Positions 8,771 to 17,667 of a stretch of DNA of 64,000 nucleotides are shown piece after piece (within the stretch, counting starts at the first letter, position 1; each line of letters starts with the position of its first letter). Source of the stretch: Novipirellula artificiosorum (lineage in GTDB: Bacteria; Planctomycetota; Planctomycetia; Pirellulales; Pirellulaceae); contig NZ_SJPV01000010.1 of the NCBI RefSeq assembly GCF_007860135.1, positions 39,115 through 103,114 of the forward strand, in the 5' to 3' direction. Below the pieces are notes generated by a model, which made no database searches, had not been told where the DNA came from, and saw only the letters and a program-made list of their open reading frames with translations. The translations under genes and the position numbers were made by a program.

Positions 8771-8880
8771 GGCCGGTGAGAAAGAGCCGACAAAGCAACC
8801 ACTCACCGGCCTGATGCCATCCCCAGGGCGTTTGGTCAGCGAGCTCCGGGGAGAGGCCATTTGATTGTACCGCAGCCCAG
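8771..8880 (+). ncRNA. Structured RNA-like element, copy B
   Basis: A perfect 10-bp stem (GGCCGGTGAG at 8771-8780 with CTCACCGGCC at 8802-8811) is followed by a second stem (GCC/CCCC at 8816-8824 with GGGG/GGC at 8848-8857) and ATTGTACCGCAG at 8864-8875. Layout and conserved loop bases match copy A. The closest downstream gene is the protease at 9253, about 370 bases away, so the regulated gene is uncertain and a free-standing small RNA is possible. Confidence 0.5.
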
Positions 8881-9252
8881 GTGACGCCCCGAAAGAAGGG
8901 ATCACTGCGGATCAAGATCAAAGCAAGAAAGGGTACGTGAAGTACTGCGTCAGAGGAACTGCGTCGCTCCTAATTGCAGTTTTGCAATGCGACGATTAGT
9001 ACAATTTCCGATGGGTTCAACAAAACCATAGTGCGGCACGGCCGCAAGCGAAGCGAGCTGCCGCTCGGGTTGTGTATACCCACTCCCGTTGGTCGTTAGT
9101 ATTTTGCCAGGATAACATCAAATTGAGTGATAATTGATATCGAATGAATGTTTGCCAATCGTTTCATGCCGATTTGTCCCGTACAAGAAACGACGTCCGT
9201 TTTGCGTGGCTGACTGCATGACAATCCTTCCTTTCTAACCGGAGTGTTTACG
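8881..9252. other. Leader region upstream of the protease gene
   Basis: No coding potential is recognised. The stretch includes a GC-rich hairpin-prone segment near 9034-9075 and an AT-rich segment near 9105-9150 that could hold the protease promoter. GGAG at 9241-9244 is the ribosome binding site for the ATG at 9253. Confidence 0.4.
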
Positions 9253-11817
9253 ATGTCCAATCGACGTTTTTTGTCAGTTGAGAACTTGGAACAACGAATC
9301 GTCCTTGACGCATTCGGTCTCGTTGGCCCTACACTGCCCAATAGTTGGCAAGCGGTGATTGTTGAATTGAACGACAACACCAGCGACGCACGATTGATTG
9401 GCAATGATGTTGTGGGACGTGGTGGTGGACAACTCGGGCACATTTACAATCATGCCATCAAGGGATTCTCGGCACGGATGCCGATGGCGGCGATTCAGGC
9501 ATTGCAAAACAATCCGCTTATCAAGCGTGTCGAACCAGACATCCAGATGCAAGCGTTTGCAGATCCTCTGACTCAAGTGCTGCCAACTGGAATTGATCGA
9601 ATCAATGGGGATCAGCAGCTTGAGGGGGATCCGATTGCAATTGATGTTGATATCGCGATCATTGACTCAGGCATCGACACCACGCATGATGATTTGAACG
9701 TTGTCGGGGGCACGCATTTTTACACCACTGGAAACTGGCGAAAAAGCGTAACGGTCCAAGACAACAATTATGACGATGATAATGGACATGGTTCCCACGT
9801 CGCAGGAATCGCAGCAGCCAAAGACAATGACATCGGAGTTGTCGGCGTTGCACCCGGTGCTCGGCTGTGGTCCGTAAAAGTGCTTGATGAAAACGCGAAT
9901 GGTTCCTTATCGAGCATCATCGCAGGCATTGATTGGGTCACCGACCGCGCCGAAACGATTGAAGTAGCCAACATGAGTTTGGGGGGACTTGGAGCGAGCA
10001 CGATTTATCACGACGCGATCAAGGCCAGCGTTGAGGCTGGCGTGGTCTATGTTGCCGCCGCTGGTAACGAATACCGGGACATTCTGGGGCAAGATTTTCA
10101 GTTTGGGACCTCAGACGACACGATTCCGGCGGTCTACCCGGAAGTAGCAACCATTAGTGCGTTTGCGGATACCGATGGGAAAGCTGGTAACGCTGGACCG
10201 GTCAGTAGTCTTGGTTACGCTGACGACACGTTTGCGGACTTCAGCAACTATAGCAATAGCACCCGTGACAGTAACGACAAGCTAGTTTCCTGGTACGACG
10301 ACAATAACCACGGAATCCTTTCACCGGGGCTGGGCATCGACTTGATGATGCCAGGCGTGGACATCTATTCGACCTACAAGGATGGTGGTTACGCCGTCGG
10401 TAGCGGAACCAGTGCCGCGGCACCTCACGCCGCAGGGCTTGCGGCCCTGTATATCGCGCAAAATGGACGAGCTCACAACGCCGAAGAGGTCTACACGATC
10501 CGCCAAGCATTGATTTATGGCGGAAAAGGATGGCGAGACCCCGATGAGGGATTGTATTTCCCTGATCCGAACTATATCCCAGACAGTCCCGACAATCATA
10601 CCGAGAATCTTGGTTGGGTCGCCGACCAGGGACCGATCGATCATGCACCCACTGTTGAAATTACTTCACCGGTTGAAGGCACGTCCATTGCAGGAAACGT
10701 TGAGGTTACTGTAACGGCAAACGATGATGTTTCAGTCACACAGGTGGAATTTGTCATTAATGGAGCCAGTCTTGGGACCGACACTGTGGAGTCGGATGGT
10801 TGGTCAATGATGTGGGACACGACGGGTCTTTTCGATGGGGTCTACGAGATCACTGCAATCGCCACCGACACGGCCGGACAGACAACTTCCACCAAAATTT
10901 CTGTCATGCTGGACAACGTTGATGACCTTCCCACTGTCGCATTGGACAGCGACAGCCTTGCGGGCGTTCTTTCCGGAACGATAACGGTTACCGCAGACGC
11001 CTGGGATGATCGCGGCGTCGAAAACGTCCAGTTCTTTGTTGGAAACGAATTGATTGGAGTCGACGCCAGTGAAATCGGCGGATGGTCCGCAGAATGGGAC
11101 ACGACGCGATACGATGACGGATTGTATGGCGTAACGGCGACTGCCACTGACAGCGGGCAGCAGACCGTGATATCAATCCCAATTGAAGCTGTAGTCAACA
11201 ACGCAGTCGCCTCGACGATGCACGTGGCCGACTTGGATGGCTCGAGTGTCCTTGACCGCAACCGCTGGACGGCAACCACAGAAATCTTAATCCAAGATGC
11301 CCAAGGTAAACCTGTCGAGGGCGCAACCGTGACTGGCTCCTGGAGCGATGGTGTTACCGGAACGTCGGAAGCGGTTACTGACGTCGATGGAATCTGCAAA
11401 GTGGTGAAAACGAAAATCTCAACTCGAACGCCAACGGTTCGGTTCAACGTCACCAATGTCAGCGGACCATTCCCGTACGCTGCCTCGGACAACGTCGACC
11501 CCGATGGCGACAGCGACGGCACGTCCATCGACATTGCCAGCCCGCTGTCTGCCTCTCGTTACTCGGTAGGCAGTACTCAGGCGTTAGCATCGGTATTCGA
11601 GGATACGGATGATCGCGAGTTCGACAATCGCGGTGACGAACCGGAAATAAAACAGGTAACGAAACGGGTGCAGGCTAAGGCACAAGTCCCCCAAGGGCGG
11701 CAAATGCAACCGCAGACGCGACAATCCAGCGACCCTGTCGTGGAAAGCACTGCGCAAGAGCTCGAGTCGCTCCTTGACGACACTGTTTTGGAACTACTCG
11801 CCAAGGGCTGGAAATAA
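9253..11817 (+). CDS. Secreted subtilisin-like serine protease (S8) with Ig-like repeats
   Basis: The 854-residue protein opens MSNRRFLSVENLEQRIVLDA, the LE-x-R...L-x-A type N-terminal motif common on large exported planctomycete proteins. An inhibitor-I9-like propeptide (about 30-100) precedes the peptidase S8 domain with catalytic Asp138 (IIDSGID), His179 (NGHGSHVAG) and Ser387 (GSGTSAAAPHAAG). Two Ig-like repeats follow (about 467-555 and 560-650; each carries a GWSxxWDTT block), then an invasin/Big-1-like module (about 655-760) and a polar tail. The ATG at 9253 is chosen over GTG at 9244 because GGAG sits 8 bases before it. All three catalytic residues are present, so the enzyme is probably active outside the cytoplasm. 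Confidence 0.9.
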   Translation: MSNRRFLSVENLEQRIVLDAFGLVGPTLPNSWQAVIVELNDNTSDARLIGNDVVGRGGGQLGHIYNHAIKGFSARMPMAAIQALQNNPLIKRVEPDIQMQAFADPLTQVLPTGIDRINGDQQLEGDPIAIDVDIAIIDSGIDTTHDDLNVVGGTHFYTTGNWRKSVTVQDNNYDDDNGHGSHVAGIAAAKDNDIGVVGVAPGARLWSVKVLDENANGSLSSIIAGIDWVTDRAETIEVANMSLGGLGASTIYHDAIKASVEAGVVYVAAAGNEYRDILGQDFQFGTSDDTIPAVYPEVATISAFADTDGKAGNAGPVSSLGYADDTFADFSNYSNSTRDSNDKLVSWYDDNNHGILSPGLGIDLMMPGVDIYSTYKDGGYAVGSGTSAAAPHAAGLAALYIAQNGRAHNAEEVYTIRQALIYGGKGWRDPDEGLYFPDPNYIPDSPDNHTENLGWVADQGPIDHAPTVEITSPVEGTSIAGNVEVTVTANDDVSVTQVEFVINGASLGTDTVESDGWSMMWDTTGLFDGVYEITAIATDTAGQTTSTKISVMLDNVDDLPTVALDSDSLAGVLSGTITVTADAWDDRGVENVQFFVGNELIGVDASEIGGWSAEWDTTRYDDGLYGVTATATDSGQQTVISIPIEAVVNNAVASTMHVADLDGSSVLDRNRWTATTEILIQDAQGKPVEGATVTGSWSDGVTGTSEAVTDVDGICKVVKTKISTRTPTVRFNVTNVSGPFPYAASDNVDPDGDSDGTSIDIASPLSASRYSVGSTQALASVFEDTDDREFDNRGDEPEIKQVTKRVQAKAQVPQGRQMQPQTRQSSDPVVESTAQELESLLDDTVLELLAKGWK

Positions 11818-12129
11818 GCGGTTACCACCGCCGCAAAACTCGGTGAATTCGGCATGCCGATTGGTTGGCCCTCCCTTGCACGGAAAGCGTTCATGGCCGA
11901 ACGCTTCCTTGTAGACTTAGCCGTGCCAGCCGCCGAGCAGAAGTACTGTGCAGAAAAGGGGGGAAAGGGGAACTAACGCAACGGTGCTCGAAAAATCGTC
12001 AAGCCCGGCACGGATACTCAGCAGGTTGGCTGCCGCTTCGAGGCCACGGCCATCGCATCAAACGTTAACCAACTATTCGTTTCAGACCTGCCTAAGTCCA
12101 GTGTCGGTGTGAAAGATTTCAGTTGACGG
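11818..12129. other. Intergenic stretch without a recognisable gene
   Basis: About 310 bases between the protease and the transposase/dockerin chimera. Short frames here have no family resemblance. It may hold the eroded left flank of the insertion sequence whose transposase fragment starts at 12130. Confidence 0.3.
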
Positions 12130-12918
12130 ATGTCAAAATCACGGCACGCACAAATGGATTTCCGAATGTCATATCAAGTCGCTCGTAAGTTTCACGATTG
12201 CTTCCAGGATGTCGAAGACCCGAGAGTCAAAGGTCGAACCACGCACTCACTCCACTCCATTCTCTTAAATGTTGTCTGCGCAACGATTGGCTACATCGTA
12301 ATCGAGAGCGGAGCAGGACCAATCGGCGGAATCAGTTGCGTGGCGGGATTGGGTCGTGACACGGTCGAGGGTGTCACCGACGGAAACGGCTTCACCTACA
12401 ACATCAGGCACCTGGATCACGCCGAGTTCGCGGTCGTGAGCGCCGCTGGCATGGACGGTGGCAACGGTGGCTGGCCAGTGCTCTATGGATCAACGCCGGT
12501 GACCGACAATACGCTGCTGTTGGGCTTTGACGAAGACCAGAGAGACAGTGAGCGGGCTCACACGACCGAACAGGTGGCCTACATCGTTTCGGATCCGCCT
12601 CCTGCAGCAGCACCCGCGTCCGAAATTACCATGGATGCAAGCGGCGACGGGCAAGTGACATCGATGGATGCGCTGCTGGTGATCAATTGGCTCAACACTC
12701 ATCCGTCTGGTGCGACACCGTCACACTTGGATTTGAACCATGACGGAGCCGTGACACCGCTCGACGCGCTCGTCACGATCAACCAGCGAACTCGCAGCGT
12801 GATCCAAGCTCGTGCCGCGATCAACGCACAAGCAATCGACCAACACTGGGCCTTCGACGACGAAGACGACAGCGAAGGTTGGCTGGACGAGGAACTGCTT
12901 GAGCTGATGGTACCTTAG
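12130..12918 (+). pseudogene. Chimera: ISAs1-type transposase N-terminus fused to a dockerin protein C-terminus
   Basis: The open frame (262 codons) joins two unrelated pieces. Residues 1-53 match the N-terminus of ISAs1-family (DDE_Tnp_1-associated) transposases (FHDCFQDVEDPRVKG, HSLHSILLNVVCATI). From about base 12289 the frame continues as the tail of a large extracellular protein, with a dockerin-like pair of calcium loops (DASGDGQVTSMDALLVINWL and LDLNHDGAVTPLDALVTIN) at about residues 168-218 and an acidic C-terminus. Neither half is complete: the transposase catalytic core and the signal-bearing front of the dockerin protein are missing. I interpret it as an insertion followed by deletion, leaving an accidental in-frame fusion. 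Confidence 0.7.
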
Positions 12919-12942
12919 ACCTGCAATCGGGGTTGCCAATAC

Positions 12943-12960
12943 GTAAGCGTTCTTGCTCCT
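12943..12960 (+). repeat. Solitary IS66-type terminal inverted repeat
   Basis: The sequence GTAAGCGTTCTTGCTCCT begins with the GTAAGCG that marks IS66-family ends and shares 11 starting bases with the end of the IS66 remnant at 51560. No transposase follows, so it is a leftover end or a chance match. Confidence 0.4.
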
Positions 12961-13211
12961 CACGGGGCAAAAACGCTGGCGGCATAGTGTAAATTGACAT
13001 CCGGAAGCCAACCCGTGAGAATACTGAAAGAGGCGCTCTCAACTCCCCGGCGAGAACACTCCATTCAACCTACGAGCATAAATCGGGGTCACCCTTGGTA
13101 CCGAATGGGAAACCAATGTGAATGAGTCCCTTCATGGGTATGATCGCTGGTCCTTCATATGAATATAGAAGCACGGTTCTTTGCTGTCATTCTTTGATCA
13201 GGAGTCCTGAA

Positions 13212-13511
13212 ATGAGATCACTACGAATCGCTGTGTCACTGTTATTGACGCTGTCATGAGCATTCGCCACGACGTCACGTGCGGCCGACGAAATCAGTCG
13301 CGACTTCTTGCTAATGCTATTGGGCAACTGGAATGTTACCGGTACCGCTGCTGGAATGGGACTTACCGGAAAATTTGAGATCAAATGGAATGCAGAAGAA
13401 TCCTGCCTTTCAAGTGCGTACGAATTGAAATTATGCGACATAAACTCAGCTAATACCAGCGTCGATGCTTTAGGGACTTTCGTGAGACTTCATCCGATTA
13501 GGAGGCTCTGT
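13212..13511 (+). pseudogene. Broken secreted DUF1579-like protein
   Basis: An ATG with GGAG seven bases upstream starts a signal peptide (MRSLRIAVSLLLTLS) that is interrupted by TGA at 13257-13259; the same frame then continues AFATTSRAADEISRDF and a block LLGNWNVTGTAAG similar in position and pattern to the DUF1579-like proteins at 14273 and 31864. The homology ends near CLSSAYELK, and the frame runs on into the next gene. The nonsense codon and truncation indicate a dead gene. Confidence 0.55.
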
Positions 13512-13940
13512 ATGCCAACCTACGTTTACGACAAGCGGGTACATCACTTACGCAGTGAATTGGTTAAGCCACGTGGGCCGTCTATCGGAATGCCTGCGGC
13601 TTTCACAGTCGACACTGGCACCGGCGATTCAATCGCGATCCCGATGGAATGGCTACCCGACCGTTGCTTTGTTGTGGTTACTACCCCGGACTGCAAGATC
13701 GATGTCCCGTTCTCCTATGTCGTTTCAATCAGTACGACTAAGGCTCCGCCATCGAAAGCCAAGATAGCTGCCGAGGTCGTCAAGAAAGTCGTGAAGGGGG
13801 CACGAAAAGGAAATCCAATTGGTGGTGCTATCGAGGGTCTCATGGTTAGCGATGAAATCGGTGATGCATCGGTGTATTCTGAGATCAAGAGGGGCAAGAC
13901 TGAGTCTGGAACGGCTGTCACGTTTTTCATCAAGCGATAA
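13512..13940 (+). CDS. Hypothetical protein, 142 aa
   Basis: The ATG is preceded by a near-ideal ribosome binding site (AGGAGG, six-base spacer), which separates this gene from the in-frame remnant upstream. The protein starts MPTYVYDKRVHHL, has a beta-rich first half (PAAFTVDTGTGDSIAIPMEW) and a basic amphipathic segment (AKIAAEVVKKVVKGARKG) then a Gly-rich hydrophobic stretch at about 95-115. It has no signal peptide. I do not recognise a family. The alternative is that the whole frame from 13308 is a single degraded gene. Confidence 0.5.
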   Translation: MPTYVYDKRVHHLRSELVKPRGPSIGMPAAFTVDTGTGDSIAIPMEWLPDRCFVVVTTPDCKIDVPFSYVVSISTTKAPPSKAKIAAEVVKKVVKGARKGNPIGGAIEGLMVSDEIGDASVYSEIKRGKTESGTAVTFFIKR

Positions 13941-14017
13941 CGACACAGAACATTGGGAATCTTTGGTAAGATCAGGGGGAGCCATCGGGGGACAACTAAG
14001 CAACGTGGGGGAAATAA

Positions 14018-14099
14018 GTGAGCGGAATAGTGCCAGCCACCGGTGCATGAGGACAGGGTTTTCTAGCACCAAACCGGCGGCTAGCGCCTTGCCGCTCAC
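14018..14099. repeat. REP-like palindromic element
   Basis: GTGAGCGG at 14018-14025 pairs perfectly with CCGCTCAC at 14092-14099, and the interior contains further complementary blocks (AGCCACCGGTGC against GCACC, CGGCGGCT). The whole can fold into a long imperfect cruciform. Elements of this form, with GAGCGGAA at one end and GGCGGCT..GCCGCTC at the other, are in my memory frequent between genes of Rhodopirellula-type genomes. Confidence 0.5.
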
Positions 14100-14272
14100 A
14101 ATTGGAGATCCGACAGTCATTTCTCGCACGATGCTAGGAATGGCTCTCACCCATCAAACCTCGGGCTTGCAAGTATTCATTGTGCCACCAGAGTGCGTCC
14201 TGACGCGACGGTCAGCGTTGGCCATCGCCTAATCCGTTCCCGTTGATTCCCTACTAGCGAAAGGTTTTCGCC

Positions 14273-14803
14273 ATGAAACTCGCACCCTCGACCATTGTCT
14301 TGCTGTTTGCCGTAATTGCATCGCCAGCGTTCGCGCAAGAGTCTAGTCGCAAGGACTTCCAGGAATACTGTCAAGCGTTTCAAGGACGATGGGTAGGTGA
14401 TATTACCTGGGTAGCGGACTGGCCAGGCTTGGGAAAGAAGGGCGAAAAGGTCACCGCTTATTCTGAGAATACGGTAGCAGAAGATGGGAATGCCCTGATC
14501 ACAAAATTCTATGGCGGTAATGGTTCGGGCACTGGCATCGTTGCGTTCGATGCGCGCGCTAAGCAAATCAAGTGGATGTGGGTTTCGTCTGGTGGCTATG
14601 TTGGTCAGAGCACGCTCCACAAGGTGGACGGAAAATGGGTTGACAAGGGTCTTGGAAGTACCCCAGACGGAACCAAGAACGAATACACAAGCACGGTAAC
14701 GATTACTGACAACGGCAATACGCATACCTGGACCGGAACCGGGACGCTTGGCGGAGAACAGGTCGATGACCAGCACGATGTCTGGCGTCGCGTGAGCCAA
14801 TAG
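14273..14803 (+). CDS. Secreted DUF1579-like (lipocalin-like) protein
   Basis: This 176-residue protein has a clear Sec signal peptide (MKLAPSTIVLLFAVIASPAFA, cleavage before QESS). The mature part is a single beta-rich domain with FQGRWVGDITW near its start and repeated Gly/Trp strands (AKQIKWMWVSSGGY, HTWTGTGTLGG), the pattern of DUF1579/lipocalin-like barrels. AAGG lies upstream of the ATG. It stands alone between a repeat element and the amidase gene. A ligand-binding role is plausible, but none is known. Confidence 0.7.
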   Translation: MKLAPSTIVLLFAVIASPAFAQESSRKDFQEYCQAFQGRWVGDITWVADWPGLGKKGEKVTAYSENTVAEDGNALITKFYGGNGSGTGIVAFDARAKQIKWMWVSSGGYVGQSTLHKVDGKWVDKGLGSTPDGTKNEYTSTVTITDNGNTHTWTGTGTLGGEQVDDQHDVWRRVSQ

Positions 14804-15111
14804 GGCAATCAGCCGTCTGACAAATCCAGTCATGAACGCACGAGCCGCAAATGGTTTGATGACAAGCAGGTGCGATACCAACCGGGATAACTGCCAGCTG
14901 CAGGCCCATTCTCAAGTTTTGCTACCGCCCTCCGCAATCAGTTAACCTGAGTCTGCTGGGTGAGCCCGAGCAACAGCTCCGGGGCCCCCACGGATCTGTG
15001 CCGCACCAAGCCCAGCGTCTTAGTTCAACGCCCTGACTATCCCTCGATTCCGCTTCATTTGGAGTGGTTCGTAATTCCATCCGTCTGTTTTTACCCAACG
15101 GAGTCCGATGC

Positions 15112-16677
15112 ATGTGCATTAGGGAATCAAGCCGCCGTGAGTTCGTTGCTCAATGCTGTCGCATTGCCTCGACGGGGTTCGTGACGTCCACGCTAGTGGG
15201 CACCTCCCGTGCAATGACATCCGAGCGAATCGATGAGCGAACCATTCTCGCAGCATCAGCAACTTCTGTTGCCGACTTTCTTAGACGCAGGAGAATCTCC
15301 GTTACGGATTTGGTCGACATCGCAATCGGCCAGATCAAGAAAGTCAACCCAAGCCTGAATGCGGTGATTCACTTTCCTGAGGAACTGGCGCGTCAGCAAG
15401 CTAAGCAGATCGATACACTGCTTGATAATGACGCTGTTAATTGGGAGTTGACGCCTCTAATGGGCGTTCCAATTACCATAAAGGACTGCCTAAATGTCGC
15501 CGACATGCCCACCACGAGCGGCGTGCCGATATGGAAGGATACCAAGGCGAAGAGTGACGCGACGGTCGTCAAGCGATTGCGAGATGCCGGAGCGATCCTC
15601 ATAGGCAAGACGAATTTGCCGGCACTGATGAGCGCGTACGAGACTGGCACGTCAGAATTCGGTGTAACGAACAATCCCTACGACCTCAGTCACACGCCAG
15701 GAGGCAGTAGTGGCGGTGAAGCTGCGATCATCGCAAGTGGTGGGTCATGGCTAGGTATTGGAACGGATGGATTGGGAAGCATCCGCGTTCCAGCTCACTA
15801 CTGCGGTGTACCTGGGCTGCGCCCCGGATGGGGGCGAGTATCTCGGGCTGGTCAAGTTCCCGCTGTACCGCATGCCGAAGGTTGGTTGCCTGATCCGGGA
15901 TACACGGTAACCGGGCCTTTTGCACGTTCGGTCGCGGACCTACATCTCGCTCTTTCGATCATGCAAGGGCCGGACCCACGAGATACGAAGACATTCCCGG
16001 TACCACTTGGCGACTATCGAAAGGTCGAACTCCACGGCATGAAAGTGGCCTATTGGACCCAAGGTTCCGGAGCAGTGCTGACGCCTGAAACCGAACGGAC
16101 GCTGGAAGACGCGAGACGCACTCTTGAGGAGCGTGGCGTAAGGGTTGTGGACGCAAAACCGCCACTTGCAGACGAGATATACGACATTAGTCAAGCACTT
16201 TACTCACCTTTCTTTCTCGACAGCTGGAAGCAAACACTCAAGGAGCACGGTATTGATCAACTGGGGCCAATCGATTGCGACATGATGCGTGGGCTTAGCG
16301 CATGGGCCACACCATATAGCAAAAGCCAGGTTGAGCAGTTTCAGTTACGATTACCTGAATTGAGAACAGGTCTGCTTTCGTTTCTGCGTGAATACGATGC
16401 GATCCTAAGTCCGGTGACGGCAACGCCGGCGCCAAAACACGCAACGACGTTCACGGACATCCGGCGTTTGATCTTTGTGCAACTACCGGCATACTTGCCG
16501 GCCATACCATCCGGCAGTGTGCCATGCGGATTCAGTGACCGCACAGATAAATCGCAGCCATTACCCATTGGGGTACAGGTGATTGCTCGCCAGTTTCGGG
16601 AGGATGTGGTGCTGGCATTCATGAAAGCACTGGAGGACGACCTTGGGGGATGGCAGCCACCACCGATACTGACCTGA
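15112..16677 (+). CDS. Tat-exported amidase (amidase signature family)
   Basis: The protein (521 aa from the chosen ATG) carries a twin-arginine signal (SSRREFVAQ) in the first 35 residues. The amidase-signature catalytic triad is visible: Lys124 in ITIKDCL, the cis-Ser in GGSSGGEAA (199-200) and nucleophile Ser223 in GLGSIRVPAHYCGVPG. The family hydrolyses amide bonds (C(=O)-NH2 or peptide-like); GatA subunits share the fold, but export and the absence of gatB/gatC neighbours argue for a stand-alone amidase. The ATG at 15112 has GGAG 8 bases upstream; the GTG at 15064 only adds 16 residues before the Tat motif. Confidence 0.85.
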   Translation: MCIRESSRREFVAQCCRIASTGFVTSTLVGTSRAMTSERIDERTILAASATSVADFLRRRRISVTDLVDIAIGQIKKVNPSLNAVIHFPEELARQQAKQIDTLLDNDAVNWELTPLMGVPITIKDCLNVADMPTTSGVPIWKDTKAKSDATVVKRLRDAGAILIGKTNLPALMSAYETGTSEFGVTNNPYDLSHTPGGSSGGEAAIIASGGSWLGIGTDGLGSIRVPAHYCGVPGLRPGWGRVSRAGQVPAVPHAEGWLPDPGYTVTGPFARSVADLHLALSIMQGPDPRDTKTFPVPLGDYRKVELHGMKVAYWTQGSGAVLTPETERTLEDARRTLEERGVRVVDAKPPLADEIYDISQALYSPFFLDSWKQTLKEHGIDQLGPIDCDMMRGLSAWATPYSKSQVEQFQLRLPELRTGLLSFLREYDAILSPVTATPAPKHATTFTDIRRLIFVQLPAYLPAIPSGSVPCGFSDRTDKSQPLPIGVQVIARQFREDVVLAFMKALEDDLGGWQPPPILT

Positions 16678-16854
16678 TGCTTGAAAGACGTGACAGAACT
16701 AAGAGATGCACGTGCAGACTAGAAATGGTTTGCTGACGAATGGGTGTGAATCCCGCCACGGTAACTGCTAGCCCCACGCCCAGATTTGCTTAAGCGATCA
16801 GTATTGCTAAAGCGATGACACTGTTTTTCGTTGGGTTCGTCCAGAGCAACAGCA

Positions 16855-17667
16855 TTACTCCAATACTTCACCGATGACCCGAGCGACCTGCTGGCCGAGG
16901 AACACGTAACCATCCGAGTTAAAGTGAACGTCATTTAGATTCTGCATTTCAGCTAGGTGCGGAGTGATTGCAGTGAAGAGATCGTCGATCGTTACACCGT
17001 GCTTCCGCATCAGCATCGCTGCCACGTCGTTTCTTTCAACGATCGCAGCTGCAGTTTGATTCTTGGTCGGGTCATCCGGAATCGGCGTCGTGCTTGCCCA
17101 AACCAATTCCGCACCCGTCTGTTTCATTCGTTCGACGAGTAACTCCAATCGCTCGCCATACTCGGTGATTGGGGTATTCCGATCGTGGATACCGAAGTTG
17201 AAATGAATCAGATCCCAATCGCCATCACCCAGCCACACGTCTAGCTTTCGCACGGCTAGCGAGGTGGGACCGCAGTTGGCCGGAGCTCGATGGACGTTGG
17301 CCTTGCCGGCAAGTGCCATTCGCACACTCTGGGTGTAGCCTCGTGATACCGAGTCGCCGATCAGCAGCACGCGTGGGAGCTTTGGATCGTCCTGGATGAA
17401 GTCCCAGGCGTTGGATCTGCCGGCGACTTTCTCGCGTTTGTGGATCGGAAGATAGAAACTGCCGAGGTTTTCCTGTAGGACTTGTTCCCAGGCTTGCTGA
17501 GCGGGCGAGAGGGTGATCATCCATGCGGCATATTGTTCGTCCAGGATCTTGTCCGCATCCGCTTTCTTCGCCGCTGCTTCAGCGCCATTGGTTGGTTCGC
17601 CCTGTGCTTGCGGAGCGGTATTCCAGGCTGCGGCCAGCAGGACGATGAGAACTAGCCATGGGGTCAT
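16855..17667 (-). CDS. Secreted SGNH/GDSL-type hydrolase
   Basis: The 270-residue protein has a signal peptide (TPWLVLIVLLAAAWNTAPQAQG), an N-terminal Ala-rich extension, and an SGNH hydrolase domain from about residue 96. The Ser block is LIGDSVSRGY, the Gly/Asn region is NCGPTS and HFNFGIHD, and the C-terminal Asp-His block is DVHFNSDGY. All four signature elements are present, so an active esterase, possibly removing acyl groups from polysaccharides, is likely. It converges with the amidase gene and its start is ATG at 17667 with GAAAG upstream. Confidence 0.85.
   Translation of the reverse strand: MTPWLVLIVLLAAAWNTAPQAQGEPTNGAEAAAKKADADKILDEQYAAWMITLSPAQQAWEQVLQENLGSFYLPIHKREKVAGRSNAWDFIQDDPKLPRVLLIGDSVSRGYTQSVRMALAGKANVHRAPANCGPTSLAVRKLDVWLGDGDWDLIHFNFGIHDRNTPITEYGERLELLVERMKQTGAELVWASTTPIPDDPTKNQTAAAIVERNDVAAMLMRKHGVTIDDLFTAITPHLAEMQNLNDVHFNSDGYVFLGQQVARVIGEVLE

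Noticed and set aside
8639..8921. Two overlapping minus-strand frames across RNA element copy B
   Set aside because: They only reflect the repeat and the hairpin; no ribosome binding site or family resemblance.
13257..13259. TGA as a possible selenocysteine codon
   Set aside because: It sits inside a signal peptide and no SECIS-like hairpin is evident; a nonsense mutation is simpler.
14018..14099. Integron attC-like site
   Set aside because: Palindromic, but lacks the conserved GTTRRRY core and no integron integrase is near; a REP-like repeat fits better.
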